A DNA stretch of 64,000 nucleotides, taken from Maritalea mobilis (GTDB lineage: Bacteria > Pseudomonadota > Alphaproteobacteria > Rhizobiales > Devosiaceae). The notes under the pieces are model-generated. The model searched no databases. It was not told the DNA's origin and worked only from the letters and a program-made list of their open reading frames with translations. Positions 43,202 to 51,524 of the stretch are shown one piece after another. Position 1 is the first letter of the stretch; each line of letters opens with the position of its first letter. Location of the stretch: contig NZ_SNYR01000004.1 in NCBI RefSeq assembly GCF_004363175.1, positions 1-64,000 on the forward strand, read 5' to 3'. The translations under genes and the position numbers were made by a program.

Positions 43202-44110
43202 CTACTGCTTTAACAATTTAGCCGCTTCATCTGATAAAAGCTGTGCCAGCACGGTGCCTTTCTGGCTGGCGGCGCTGCGGTGTGGCTCGACCAGCGCAAT
43301 GTTGCGGAAGGCGCGATCTACCTTAATCCTGCGCAATCGCACGTCAGTCCCCCGTTGCGCCTCCGTCTTGGTGTAAATTTCTGGCAAAATGGCCACCCCA
43401 ACCCCGGCGGCGGCCATGGCGCGGATCGCGTCCAAACTGGTGCCCTCATATTCATCGGATAGATATCCGCCCACCTGCCCGGCCAACCCCGCCACGATGT
43501 GAGACAAGCGGTGCTGCGGACCTAGAGTCAGGAAGGTGCGGTTCGCCAGTTTTGATAATTCAATGGGCTTGTTGCTACGGGCCAACGGATCGTCCTGTGC
43601 CAAAGCCGCCCATAAATGCTCTTTAAAAAGATGGGTGGCCATGCCCGAAGCGTGATCTTCCGGCGTTGAGATAATCATATCCAAACGGCCCGACCGCAAG
43701 CCTTCATCCAGATCGCGCGTGCTTTCTTCGCGCACCACCAACCGCAAATCTTGATAATCTGAGTGCAAGCGCTTCACCACATTGGGCAGCAGATAAGGGC
43801 TGATCGAGGGCAACACGCCAAGGCGCAACCGCCCTTGGAAGGCACTCACCCCGCTTGCTGCCGCACGTAAATCCGCCATGTCCCGCAGAATCAATCGCGC
43901 CCGGCGCATAATTTCGCGCCCCTCATTTGTGGGGGTTGCGCCCCTCCGATCCCGGTGAAAAAGCGCAACGCCCAGATCCGCTTCGACCTCCGCCAATTGG
44001 GCTGAAAGGCTGGGTTGGCTTACGTTCAACTTGGCCGCTGCCGCGCCGATGCGACCAATATCGGCCACGGTCACAATATATTCCAACTGACGGATGGTTG
44101 GCCTAATCAT
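43202..44110 (-). CDS. LysR-family regulator of the SbtA-type gene
   Basis: A 302-residue regulator. The HTH (about 17-38, GRIGAAAAKLNVSQPSLSAQ) is near the N-terminus and the effector domain covers 90-300. Its start is divergent from the SbtA-like permease gene, 105 bases away, so it is the likely regulator. The intergenic region holds an AT-rich near-palindrome around ATTTGAAAT (44145-44155) that could be its site. The ligand is unknown. It ends 1 base after the transferase stop on the opposite strand. Confidence 0.83.
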   Translation of the reverse strand: MIRPTIRQLEYIVTVADIGRIGAAAAKLNVSQPSLSAQLAEVEADLGVALFHRDRRGATPTNEGREIMRRARLILRDMADLRAAASGVSAFQGRLRLGVLPSISPYLLPNVVKRLHSDYQDLRLVVREESTRDLDEGLRSGRLDMIISTPEDHASGMATHLFKEHLWAALAQDDPLARSNKPIELSKLANRTFLTLGPQHRLSHIVAGLAGQVGGYLSDEYEGTSLDAIRAMAAAGVGVAILPEIYTKTEAQRGTDVRLRRIKVDRAFRNIALVEPHRSAASQKGTVLAQLLSDEAAKLLKQ

Positions 44111-44215
44111 AGTTTCATCCTATGCTTATTAGCGTTTATATATATTTGAAATTATATCTAGAGTCCGTCAAGAGCAGTACCGATTTAGTTCGGCACGGTC
44201 TTGAAAGGAGTTTCG

Positions 44216-45181
44216 ATGTCCATATCCCTCGATATGTTGGCCAGCAATCTGATGGCCCCCACCATTTTGTTTTTTGCTCTTGGTCTGGTTGCCGCCTTTG
44301 CCCGCAGCGATTTGTCCATCCCCGAAGGCGCGGCCAAGGTGATGTCGATCTATTTGCTGCTGTCCATTGGCTTTAAAGGCGGGGTCAGCGTAGCTGAAAG
44401 CGGCATCTCCGGCCAATTGTTGGCCAGCCTTGCTGCCGGCGCATTGCTCTCGTTGCTCTTGCCAATTTTAGCCTATGCGCTGTTGCGCGCCATCACCAAA
44501 CTGGACCGCATGAATGCTGCCGCAGTGGCCGGGCATTATGGTTCGATCTCCATTGTCACCTTTGTCACCGCCGCCAGTTTGCTGGAAACGAGTGGCATCG
44601 ATAGTGAAGGCTATTTAGTGGCCGTGGCGGCCATTATGGAAGCACCAGCCATCGTTTCGGCCCTATGGCTCGCCGCACGCGACAAGAGCCAAACCAAAGT
44701 GGACGCCAATCTGGCACGCCACATTTTGGCCAACGGCTCCATCGTGTTGCTGGTCGGCGCGTTTCTGATCGGGGCGATCACAGGCAAACCGGGTTTGGCA
44801 CAAATCGAGCCCTTTATCGTGCTGCCCTTTACGGGCGTATTGTGCCTATTTTTGCTGGATATGGGCCTCACCGCCGGGCGCAGCTTGCTGTCAAACCGCG
44901 GTGACCTCTCCTTAGGCCTTTTTGCCTTTGGTGTACTGATGCCTTTGATCGGCGCATTGATCGGCTGGGTGGTTGCCAAACCGATCGGGCTATCCGCTGG
45001 CGGGACATTCTTGTTTATGGTGCTTAACGCATCTGCGTCTTACATCGCTGTACCCGCCGCGATGCGGCTGGCCCTGCCCCAATCAAAGTCAGGCATTTAT
45101 TTGTCGCTGTCTTTGGGGGTGACCTTCCCAAACAATCTCACCATCGGCCTGCCCATCTATTTGGCCTTGGCCATGATGTAA
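44216..45181 (+). CDS. SbtA-type sodium-dependent bicarbonate permease family protein
   Basis: A 321-residue membrane protein with about ten helices. Family signatures of SbtA (DUF897) are clear: LLSIGFKGGVSVAE (about 45-58), GHYGSISIVTFVTAASLLET (about 103-122), and NASASYIAVPAAMRLALPQS followed by LSLGVTFPNN. SbtA in cyanobacteria imports bicarbonate with sodium; in heterotrophs the substrate is untested. No sbtB-like gene is adjacent. ATG 44216 has AAGGAG at good distance; the TTG at 44201 overlaps that site and is rejected. Confidence 0.85.
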   Translation: MSISLDMLASNLMAPTILFFALGLVAAFARSDLSIPEGAAKVMSIYLLLSIGFKGGVSVAESGISGQLLASLAAGALLSLLLPILAYALLRAITKLDRMNAAAVAGHYGSISIVTFVTAASLLETSGIDSEGYLVAVAAIMEAPAIVSALWLAARDKSQTKVDANLARHILANGSIVLLVGAFLIGAITGKPGLAQIEPFIVLPFTGVLCLFLLDMGLTAGRSLLSNRGDLSLGLFAFGVLMPLIGALIGWVVAKPIGLSAGGTFLFMVLNASASYIAVPAAMRLALPQSKSGIYLSLSLGVTFPNNLTIGLPIYLALAMM

Positions 45182-45188
45182 CCTTAAA

Positions 45189-45212
45189 GCAGGCGCCAGC
45201 AATGGCGCCTGC
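45189..45212 (+). terminator. Rho-independent terminator after the SbtA-type gene
   Basis: GCAGGCGCCA-GCAA-TGGCGCCTGC is a perfect 10-bp stem with a GCAA tetraloop followed by TCTGTTT, 8 bases after the stop codon. Confidence 0.8.
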
Positions 45213-45299
45213 TCTGTTTGATTGGGCCCAAAAATGTTAGCCTAAACACGGAATCGGCGCGGAAACGCAAAAATTTCGATCTGCTTTGTTCCAAAGCAA

Positions 45300-45320
45300 T
45301 TCGCGGCCGTAGGCCGCGAA
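45300..45320 (-). terminator. Hairpin after the SSS symporter gene
   Basis: TTCGCGGCC-GTA-GGCCGCGAA is a perfect 9-bp stem with a 3-base loop, lying 3 bases beyond the minus-strand symporter stop. The T-run expected on that strand is weak, so termination is inferred from position and stem strength. Confidence 0.55.
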
Positions 45321-45322
45321 AA

Positions 45323-46633
45323 TTAGGTTTTGCCCGAGGCAAAAGATTTTTTGGCGCTGCGCGCATATACCCCAATGCCCACCACCAACCCTGCCACCAC
45401 AAAGCCCACAAAGGCGGCGAGATTTACGTCGACCATGGTGAACAGAAATGTCGACACAACGCCTAAACAGAGTGAGGCGATGATGGTGCGGGGCATTTTG
45501 TAGGGCACAAAGAACGTGGCCCACACAGCAGGCAAGAAAGCAACTAGCGCACTGAAGGCGGCGATAACACTTTGCAGCATATCGCCCAACAGCCACGCCA
45601 GAAGGCCGATAAACACAAAAAGCGCTGCGACCAACAGGCGCAATTGTGGCACCTGCAATTGGCTGCGTTGAGCGCCGCTCATTAGCGGCATGATGAAAGT
45701 GTCGATGGTGGACATGATCACCGCGATCAGCAAAATATCGGCTAACCATGGTGCACTTTCCGGCATTAGCGCGCGCAAGGTGCCGCTCATGTCGCCGATG
45801 AGTGTAGAGTTCACGCCCAGCCAATATATGATCAAATAGCAGATGCCGCAAAGCGGCGCGCCGATCAAAAAGCCCCAGCGGGCCACATTCAAATCTTTCG
45901 CCACCACCATGCGCTGCCAATTGTCCACGGCCAACACGGCGCTGACCGGGATAAACAACCACACGCCCACCAGAAGTGGCCAGCGATAGGGCCCCAAATC
46001 CCAAAAGGGTGCTTGCGGTGTGGTTAGGGTGCCAAAATTGGCCAGAAACAAAGCGACCATGCCGCCAACGATCAATAGTGCTTGGAAAATATCTGTGCGG
46101 GTGGCCGCGCGATAACCGCCAAAGGCGGTGTATCCACCGGTCACCAAAGTGGAGAGCAAAATCGCCTGCCCAGTGCTCAAAGTGAAAATCGAGCTGAGCA
46201 AGGCAGCCAGTGCCAGCAATTGTACCGCGGCCCGCAACAAAAACACCGAAGCAATCGGTAGCCATACACCAAAGGGATGTTTGATATTGTGTGCCAGCAC
46301 AATCAAATCCACTAGGCCCGATGCGCCATATTGCTGCGCGAAACGTTGCACAAAGGGCGCCAAGAAAGCGCAAAGGAACAGGCCCAACATATAGGCAAGT
46401 GCAAGCGATAGGCCGATGACAGGGCTGGCTTGCGAAAACAACATGATGGCCACAAATGTGCCCACGCCCATATTCCCGCAAATGACGCCTGCAAGGGTGG
46501 CGGCAAAACCGCTTTGACCATCATTAAAAATATAGGCATTGCGGCTGATTTGCCGCGCGCCCAGCAAGGCATAAGCCAATGGCCCAATCAACGCCGCGGC
46601 CAAAATCAGCCCAAACCAAAATTGACTATTCAT
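45323..46633 (-). CDS. Sodium/solute symporter family (SSS) transporter
   Basis: A 436-residue membrane protein with about twelve hydrophobic helices. SSS features include NMGVGTFVAIMLFSQASPVI in the first repeat, LVTGGYTAFGGYRAATRTDI (the conserved GG-x-x-A-x-x-x-TD signature, about 165-184) and VIMSTIDTFIMPLMSGAQ with the Na2-type S-T-D motif. It should import a small solute with sodium. The substrate cannot be called. Its start is back-to-back with the lemA operon, 192 bases away, a gap in which nothing else was found. Confidence 0.8.
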   Translation of the reverse strand: MNSQFWFGLILAAALIGPLAYALLGARQISRNAYIFNDGQSGFAATLAGVICGNMGVGTFVAIMLFSQASPVIGLSLALAYMLGLFLCAFLAPFVQRFAQQYGASGLVDLIVLAHNIKHPFGVWLPIASVFLLRAAVQLLALAALLSSIFTLSTGQAILLSTLVTGGYTAFGGYRAATRTDIFQALLIVGGMVALFLANFGTLTTPQAPFWDLGPYRWPLLVGVWLFIPVSAVLAVDNWQRMVVAKDLNVARWGFLIGAPLCGICYLIIYWLGVNSTLIGDMSGTLRALMPESAPWLADILLIAVIMSTIDTFIMPLMSGAQRSQLQVPQLRLLVAALFVFIGLLAWLLGDMLQSVIAAFSALVAFLPAVWATFFVPYKMPRTIIASLCLGVVSTFLFTMVDVNLAAFVGFVVAGLVVGIGVYARSAKKSFASGKT

Positions 46634-46825
46634 TCAATCCTGCCCCCATCGGCGCCACCTTATGCGCAAACAGGATCATGCGTCTAGCCAACCCAAGGCT
46701 TCAGGCCGACAGAATTTAGGCCCGTTGGTGCCAATAAATTTGTTTGTCCACCCCATTTGGGGGAGGCCACGGCCCCTCACCTGCGGCATGGAGGAAGCGC
46801 GGGGGCTTTTGCTCAGAGGGAATCT

Positions 46826-47401
46826 ATGTTCAATCTCATCATTGGTGTTGTGATTTTAATCGGCGGCTATGTCTATTTGCAAAATCGGCTTGCTGCCGCC
46901 AAAAACGCGGTTTCAAACGCCTATGCAGGCATTCAGGTGCAATTGAAGCGACGACATGATTTGGTGCCTGCTTTGGTGGATGCGGTGCGCAGCGCCATCA
47001 AACATGAGGAAAAATTATTCGACCAAATCTTGGCGGTGCGCCAAGAAGCAGTGACCGCGCTTGATCAAGAGATCGAGAAAGTCGAAGTGGCAGAAGCAAG
47101 CCTAACGCAAGGCTTGCGCGAATTTTTTGCCTATGCAGAAGATCATCCCGAAATTACAGCCACGCAAAACATTTCTGAATTGCAAAAGCAGTTGGAAGAA
47201 ACCGAAGATCAAATTGCCGCCTCGCGACGGCTCTATAATGGCAATGTGGAACGGTTTAACACGCAATTGGATGCGATTCCGTCCAATTGGGTGGCACAAA
47301 CAATGCGGTTGGAGAAAGCACCCTTTTTCGGCCTGAGCGCCAGCGAAGCAAAGTCCGCGTCCCATATGCCTAAAATTGATCTGCCCGGTGCCCAATCATG
47401 A
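46826..47401 (+). CDS. LemA-family protein
   Basis: A 191-residue protein with one N-terminal membrane helix (about 3-20) and a long helical-hairpin LemA domain. The signature NRLAAAKNAVSNAYAGIQVQ, then LKRRHDLVPALVDAVRSAIK is typical (NAxxxIxVQLxxRxDLIPNLV). LemA proteins are cell-envelope proteins of unclear function, often next to DUF3137 or TPM-domain genes. ATG 46826 follows AGAGGG. It overlaps the next gene as ATGA, making a translationally coupled pair. It is the first gene of VWA locus B on the plus strand. Confidence 0.87.
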   Translation: MFNLIIGVVILIGGYVYLQNRLAAAKNAVSNAYAGIQVQLKRRHDLVPALVDAVRSAIKHEEKLFDQILAVRQEAVTALDQEIEKVEVAEASLTQGLREFFAYAEDHPEITATQNISELQKQLEETEDQIAASRRLYNGNVERFNTQLDAIPSNWVAQTMRLEKAPFFGLSASEAKSASHMPKIDLPGAQS

Positions 47402-48429
47402 GCAAAGCGCGTACCCATTGGGACCCGATTGAGGGTCAAATCAGCATTAAAACGCCTGACCTTTCCACGATCAAGCAAGGCATTGCTTTGCCCATGTGGT
47501 TGAAACGGATTTTGCCGCTCGCCGCTGCGCTGAGCTTTGTAGGCGTCATCATCGAAGGCATGGTGATCGGCAGCTTCCCCATTTACAGCACGGTGGCGGC
47601 CACTGTTTTTATGGGCGCATTTTTGCTGGCTGATCATTTTGAAAATGAACATGGCCGCAAAACCATCAGGCGGGTGAAACTGGCACAAAGCCAAAATTGG
47701 AGCTACACGCCCGATTTGATGGAGCGGCAATTGAGCTATGTGGCGTCGAGCACCAGCGACGGCATTGAACGACGCGCCACATCTGTCAAATCTGAGCGAG
47801 CCGAAAAGATTGAGGCGGAAGTACCCGAGCTCACCAAAGTGCAAGTAGGCGCTTATGTTGGGGCTTATTTTGACGGGGAATTTTGGGGCGAAAGCCGCGA
47901 AGACAGTTTGCCCTTTTGGCTCGCCCTTGGCTCCATGCAAATGGAAGCCGGTTTGGCGGCCGACCCCAATTTACGCCGCGATAATTTTGGCGGCCAAGGG
48001 GGATATGGCCAGTTTTTCAGCCTACTTGGCGCCTATAAGATCGACCGTAAAACCGGTGTGCGTGTGGTGATCCAGCCAGAAAATATACTGCACAAAGGGC
48101 CCTTGGACCGCGACATCAAAACCGAAAGCATGGACTTCAATGATCGGTTTAAAATTTCAGGTCGCTATTTGGACAAAGGCCAATCCCAACATACCCCCGA
48201 CTTGGAAGTGATGCGCATTTTAACCCCGGCAACGCAAGATGCCATGTTGGCGCTGCACCATCGCTACCACAAGGTGGGCTTCGTGCTGGATGATGATGTG
48301 CTGTATTTCATGGCGCAGGATAAGCTGGTTGGCAAAAATGCCATGCCTGATCGCATTGATGAATTGCTGTGCGAGCTATCACGCGAATTTGAAAGCGCTA
48401 AATTGGGCATCAAACCCTATATCGAATAG
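47398..48429 (+). CDS. DUF3137-type membrane protein paired with LemA
   Basis: A 343-residue protein with two hydrophobic helices close together (about 36-56 and 60-78), followed by a long cytoplasmic domain. The middle region (FSLLGAYKIDRKTGVRVVIQ) and the C-terminal SREFESAKLGIKPYI match the DUF3137 pattern from memory of LemA partners. Function is unknown. It is coupled to lemA by a 4-base overlap and lies 109 bases before the hydrolase-LuxR regulator. Confidence 0.65.
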   Translation: MSKARTHWDPIEGQISIKTPDLSTIKQGIALPMWLKRILPLAAALSFVGVIIEGMVIGSFPIYSTVAATVFMGAFLLADHFENEHGRKTIRRVKLAQSQNWSYTPDLMERQLSYVASSTSDGIERRATSVKSERAEKIEAEVPELTKVQVGAYVGAYFDGEFWGESREDSLPFWLALGSMQMEAGLAADPNLRRDNFGGQGGYGQFFSLLGAYKIDRKTGVRVVIQPENILHKGPLDRDIKTESMDFNDRFKISGRYLDKGQSQHTPDLEVMRILTPATQDAMLALHHRYHKVGFVLDDDVLYFMAQDKLVGKNAMPDRIDELLCELSREFESAKLGIKPYIE

Positions 48430-48538
48430 GCTTCATCACAGATTTATGCGCGGTTGCAAATGTGAATTTTGCAACTAATTTTGCGCGCCCTCTTCAAACC
48501 AAAGGTCACTCGTGCCAAATTGGTGCCGGAGGACATGT

Positions 48539-50329
48539 ATGGATTATCGTCTTTTGCCCCAAAAGTCGGGGCCAACCCTTTTATTTCGTCAGTGGAAACC
48601 TTCCACAAGCAGCGCAGAACGCGCCGTTTTTTTGGGCCATTCCCAACCCACCCATTCGGGCATGTTGGGGCCGTTGGCTGAAGGTTTTCAACGCCAAGGC
48701 TGGCATGTTTTTTCCGGCGATGTGCGCGGCCATGGCCGCAGCACCGACAATGCGCATATTTTGGGCCATTTGCCCGCCAAAAGCGGATGGCAAGACGCGG
48801 TGGCGGATATGCGCCACTTTTTGGAAAATAGCTTCGAGCACATTGCATGGGAAAACCGCATGGTGGTGGTGCCCAACATCACCGCCCTGCTGACTCTGGA
48901 AGTGATGAAAGACTGGCCGGACCTAGCCAAACATATCGTCTTGATCTCACCGCCGCCAAACCAGAAAACTCTTGCTCTTTTCGGCAAAGCCTTCGCTTTG
49001 GCGCGCATGCGGATGAGAAAACCCGATGCGCCGGATGAACAACCGCTTCATCACCTCTATGCCTTTTTGGGCAGTCATTTGAAAGATCGCAACCACCCCG
49101 CTGACGTGATGAGCTCGGACCGTGCATTGATTCAAAAAGTAGTGAACGACCCTTACGGCTGGCCGATCCCGACGCCGGCCTATTGGTCGAACATATTTGA
49201 AGGCATGCTTTCAGCTTGGCGCTGGCCGAAAGACGCCAAGATGAAACCAGGCACGCGGTGCCTGATGATGTTTGGCGGCGAAGACGCCATGTTGCGCGAT
49301 GGCGGGTTTCTCGCCCCGATCGAGCGGTTTTTGCATCAAATCGGCATTGATGATGTGGCCTCAGAACGGGTGAATGGCGCGCGCTCCGCTTTGTTTTTGG
49401 AAGAAGATAAATATCAAATCAGCCAGCGGGTGTTGGATTGGGCCGAAGGCACCCATCGGCCGCAGGCGGACCATGAAGAAATGGCTGTAGCCGATTTGGC
49501 CAGCAGCATGATTACCCATATGGGCACGGCGCAAAATACAGAGCTTGGGGCCAGCGAACTGGTAGAGCTTTGCTACAACGCCATTGACGATGAAAGCCGC
49601 TGGACCGAGGTGATCTATCGCATGATCTATGATGCAGAGCTTGAGGGCGATGTGTCAGAAGAAGATATGCAAGCGCGGATCAGCCAATTAATGCCCCATT
49701 GGGAACGGGCCTTTACCCTCAACCAGCAGGTGATGATGAATGCCACTTTGGGCATTTTGCTGCAAACCGTGGTGGAGAAACTGCAAATCGGCGTCGCGAT
49801 TCTGGATCGGGATGGCGAGCTGCTACATGCAAACGAAACCTATCGTTCGCTGCTCAATCATCTCTTTCCTGATTTAGTGGCCCAAGGCAATCAGGATAGC
49901 TATGACCATCGGGCCACACGGCTTTTATTGGCCTCAGCCAATGATGAAGAAGCGGGCAAGGATCGCGTGATCATCTTTCAGGAAAAGCCTGTCGGCTTTC
50001 AGTTTTACCCCCCTGCCCTGCACCAAACCGGGCTACAGCGCAAAAAGCCCGCCTCCATTTTGATCGCCCGCACTGGCACACAAGCTGGCGAGATCAGCGG
50101 CGATAAAAAAGTGTTGGCGGAATTGGCCTATGGCCTAACGGGCAAGGAAGCCGAAATCGCATTGGGCGTGGCAGCGGGCCAAAGTTTGGATGAAATCGCC
50201 GAGCAGTTGGGCATTTATGTCAGCACCGTGCGCGGCCATTTGAAAAAGAGCTTTCAAAAAGTTGGGGTGCACAGCCAGGCGGAACTTTCCGCCCGGCTTA
50301 TGTCCGGCCCCATTGGCTGGCTCAAATAA
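48539..50329 (+). CDS. Alpha-beta hydrolase fold / PAS-like / LuxR HTH fusion regulator
   Basis: A 596-residue protein with a hydrolase-fold N-terminus (about 10-310), a helical linker, a PAS-like region (about 405-520, LQIGVAILDRDGELLHANET) and a C-terminal LuxR HTH (about 530-590, LTGKEAEIALGVAAGQSLDE and STVRGHLKKSFQKV). The hydrolase part keeps the oxyanion-loop FLGHS and DVRGHGRS, but the nucleophile elbow reads VVPNITALL with no G-x-S/D-x-G, and no catalytic His is evident, so it is a degenerate, probably sensory domain. The order is the reverse of the related protein at 25495. ATG 48539 follows GGAGGA with a 5-base gap, which rejects the longer start at 48512. It is convergent with the VWA operon B. 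Confidence 0.8.
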   Translation: MDYRLLPQKSGPTLLFRQWKPSTSSAERAVFLGHSQPTHSGMLGPLAEGFQRQGWHVFSGDVRGHGRSTDNAHILGHLPAKSGWQDAVADMRHFLENSFEHIAWENRMVVVPNITALLTLEVMKDWPDLAKHIVLISPPPNQKTLALFGKAFALARMRMRKPDAPDEQPLHHLYAFLGSHLKDRNHPADVMSSDRALIQKVVNDPYGWPIPTPAYWSNIFEGMLSAWRWPKDAKMKPGTRCLMMFGGEDAMLRDGGFLAPIERFLHQIGIDDVASERVNGARSALFLEEDKYQISQRVLDWAEGTHRPQADHEEMAVADLASSMITHMGTAQNTELGASELVELCYNAIDDESRWTEVIYRMIYDAELEGDVSEEDMQARISQLMPHWERAFTLNQQVMMNATLGILLQTVVEKLQIGVAILDRDGELLHANETYRSLLNHLFPDLVAQGNQDSYDHRATRLLLASANDEEAGKDRVIIFQEKPVGFQFYPPALHQTGLQRKKPASILIARTGTQAGEISGDKKVLAELAYGLTGKEAEIALGVAAGQSLDEIAEQLGIYVSTVRGHLKKSFQKVGVHSQAELSARLMSGPIGWLK

Positions 50330-50746
50330 TTATCGATTGTTGCAATGTAGATCTGATTTCAAATCATAAACCCGGTGCATTTTGCCCTGCGCCACATTGA
50401 TCACGCGGTTGCCAACATAGCGGTTTGTTGTCGGGTTTTTGCATGTCAGTTTGATCCGCACTTTGCGCTTCACGCTGCACCCCACAATTTTATAGGTGAT
50501 GGTGCCACTCACTTGCTCGCCCGCCTTGATCGTGTCGAAACGCCCACCATAGGTGATCGGCGCTTTGATGCCGCCAGAGTACCATGTGGCATTCGCACGA
50601 GTGCGCGATTCAATTTTAAACCGAATATCGGTGTCCGTGACGTTTTTAAACACATAGTTTTTTACGCAATCTGCCGCCACCGATGGCGCCGCAAACCCCA
50701 GAAGTGAAAATGCTGTAAAGGCAGCGCCCAGTGTCAATTTTTTCAT
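50330..50746 (-). CDS. Small secreted cationic protein of VWA locus B, function unknown
   Basis: A 138-residue exported protein. Signal peptide MKKLTLGAAFTAFSLLGFAA with cleavage after SVAA. The mature part has four cysteines (DCVKN, GCSVK, LTCKN, LHCNN), many Lys/Arg and alternating beta-strand pattern (TGTITYKIVG-like), so a small disulfide-bonded beta protein is likely. No family is recognised. It begins directly after the stop of the LuxR fusion gene on the other strand and is 85 bases after the preceding operon gene, with a near-palindrome CTCTCCCATATGGGTGAG at 50813-50830 between them. Confidence 0.6.
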   Translation of the reverse strand: MKKLTLGAAFTAFSLLGFAAPSVAADCVKNYVFKNVTDTDIRFKIESRTRANATWYSGGIKAPITYGGRFDTIKAGEQVSGTITYKIVGCSVKRKVRIKLTCKNPTTNRYVGNRVINVAQGKMHRVYDLKSDLHCNNR

Positions 50747-50831
50747 TAGTCTCTCCTCTAACCGCCCCCGGTCTGAACTGAGACCAACCTATTGGCGACA
50801 AAGGCATTTGGCCTCTCCCATATGGGTGAGA

Positions 50832-51524
50832 CTATCGACAAACAATGTAAGAAAATGCCGTGCATTGGCCTTGGCATACAGCGGCGATGTTCACAGCGCG
50901 GGACGTGGTGGTCAGGCCAAAACATGCAGCCTTAGATTTGCGCTGAATAACGCAAATGGGATTGGCGGCAGGCAACCCGCAATTTTCTGACGAAAAGCCC
51001 TTTTGGTCTAGACAAACGCTGACGCCAGCTGCCTGTGCGTGCGGAAATTTGGGGTTCTTAATCAACCAGCCTGCGCAAGGTTTTTCGCTATAGCCTTCGA
51101 GATTGGTGAATTCGACGGGATGATCACCCGATGCGGCAGTTTGGTCAGGTTCAAATAAATCAATTTCCTTCTGGTCCGTTTCCGAACCGTCAAACAAATC
51201 GATCTCCTTGGTGGGTGCCTCATCACCGTCGAAAAGCTGGATGGCGCTATCCTCGCCACCCTTATCAAGTTGAGCCGGATTTTCCGGCTCACCGGGTTCG
51301 GGAAATGCATCTTCAAAATAACGATCAGGATATTTCTGAATGTAAAGATCGGTTGCCTGATCTTGCGTTTCCACCCCCAACAACACCAAGGCATCGTCGG
51401 CATCCACCCCCAAACCTTGGCAGCCAAACCCCGCCGCGCATCGCAAATGGTCGGCGCTTTGGGCAAGGGCCATTTGGCCCATGCCAAGCAACGCGATGAA
51501 CATCAGCGGGATCAGCCGGGTCAT
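50832..51524 (-). CDS. Secreted acidic-repeat protein of VWA locus B, function unknown
   Basis: A 230-residue exported protein with signal peptide 1-21 (cleavage after MALA). Three short acidic repeats of the form I-x-LF-D/E-x-(D/S) lie at about 93-127 (IQLFDGDEA, IDLFDGSET, IDLFEPDQT). The C-terminal third has about eight cysteines, including CGLPAANPICVI and AVCQGQCTAFSYIVC, resembling a disulfide-rich DUF4189-like domain. No function is assigned. The start overlaps the VWA gene stop (ATGA), so the two are translationally coupled. Confidence 0.6.
   Translation of the reverse strand: MTRLIPLMFIALLGMGQMALAQSADHLRCAAGFGCQGLGVDADDALVLLGVETQDQATDLYIQKYPDRYFEDAFPEPGEPENPAQLDKGGEDSAIQLFDGDEAPTKEIDLFDGSETDQKEIDLFEPDQTAASGDHPVEFTNLEGYSEKPCAGWLIKNPKFPHAQAAGVSVCLDQKGFSSENCGLPAANPICVIQRKSKAACFGLTTTSRAVNIAAVCQGQCTAFSYIVCR

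Noticed and set aside
45237-46481. 414-codon frame on the minus strand overlapping the SSS symporter in another frame
   Set aside because: Its product is rich in R, H, C and G and shows no membrane pattern; the frame at 45323 gives a normal symporter.
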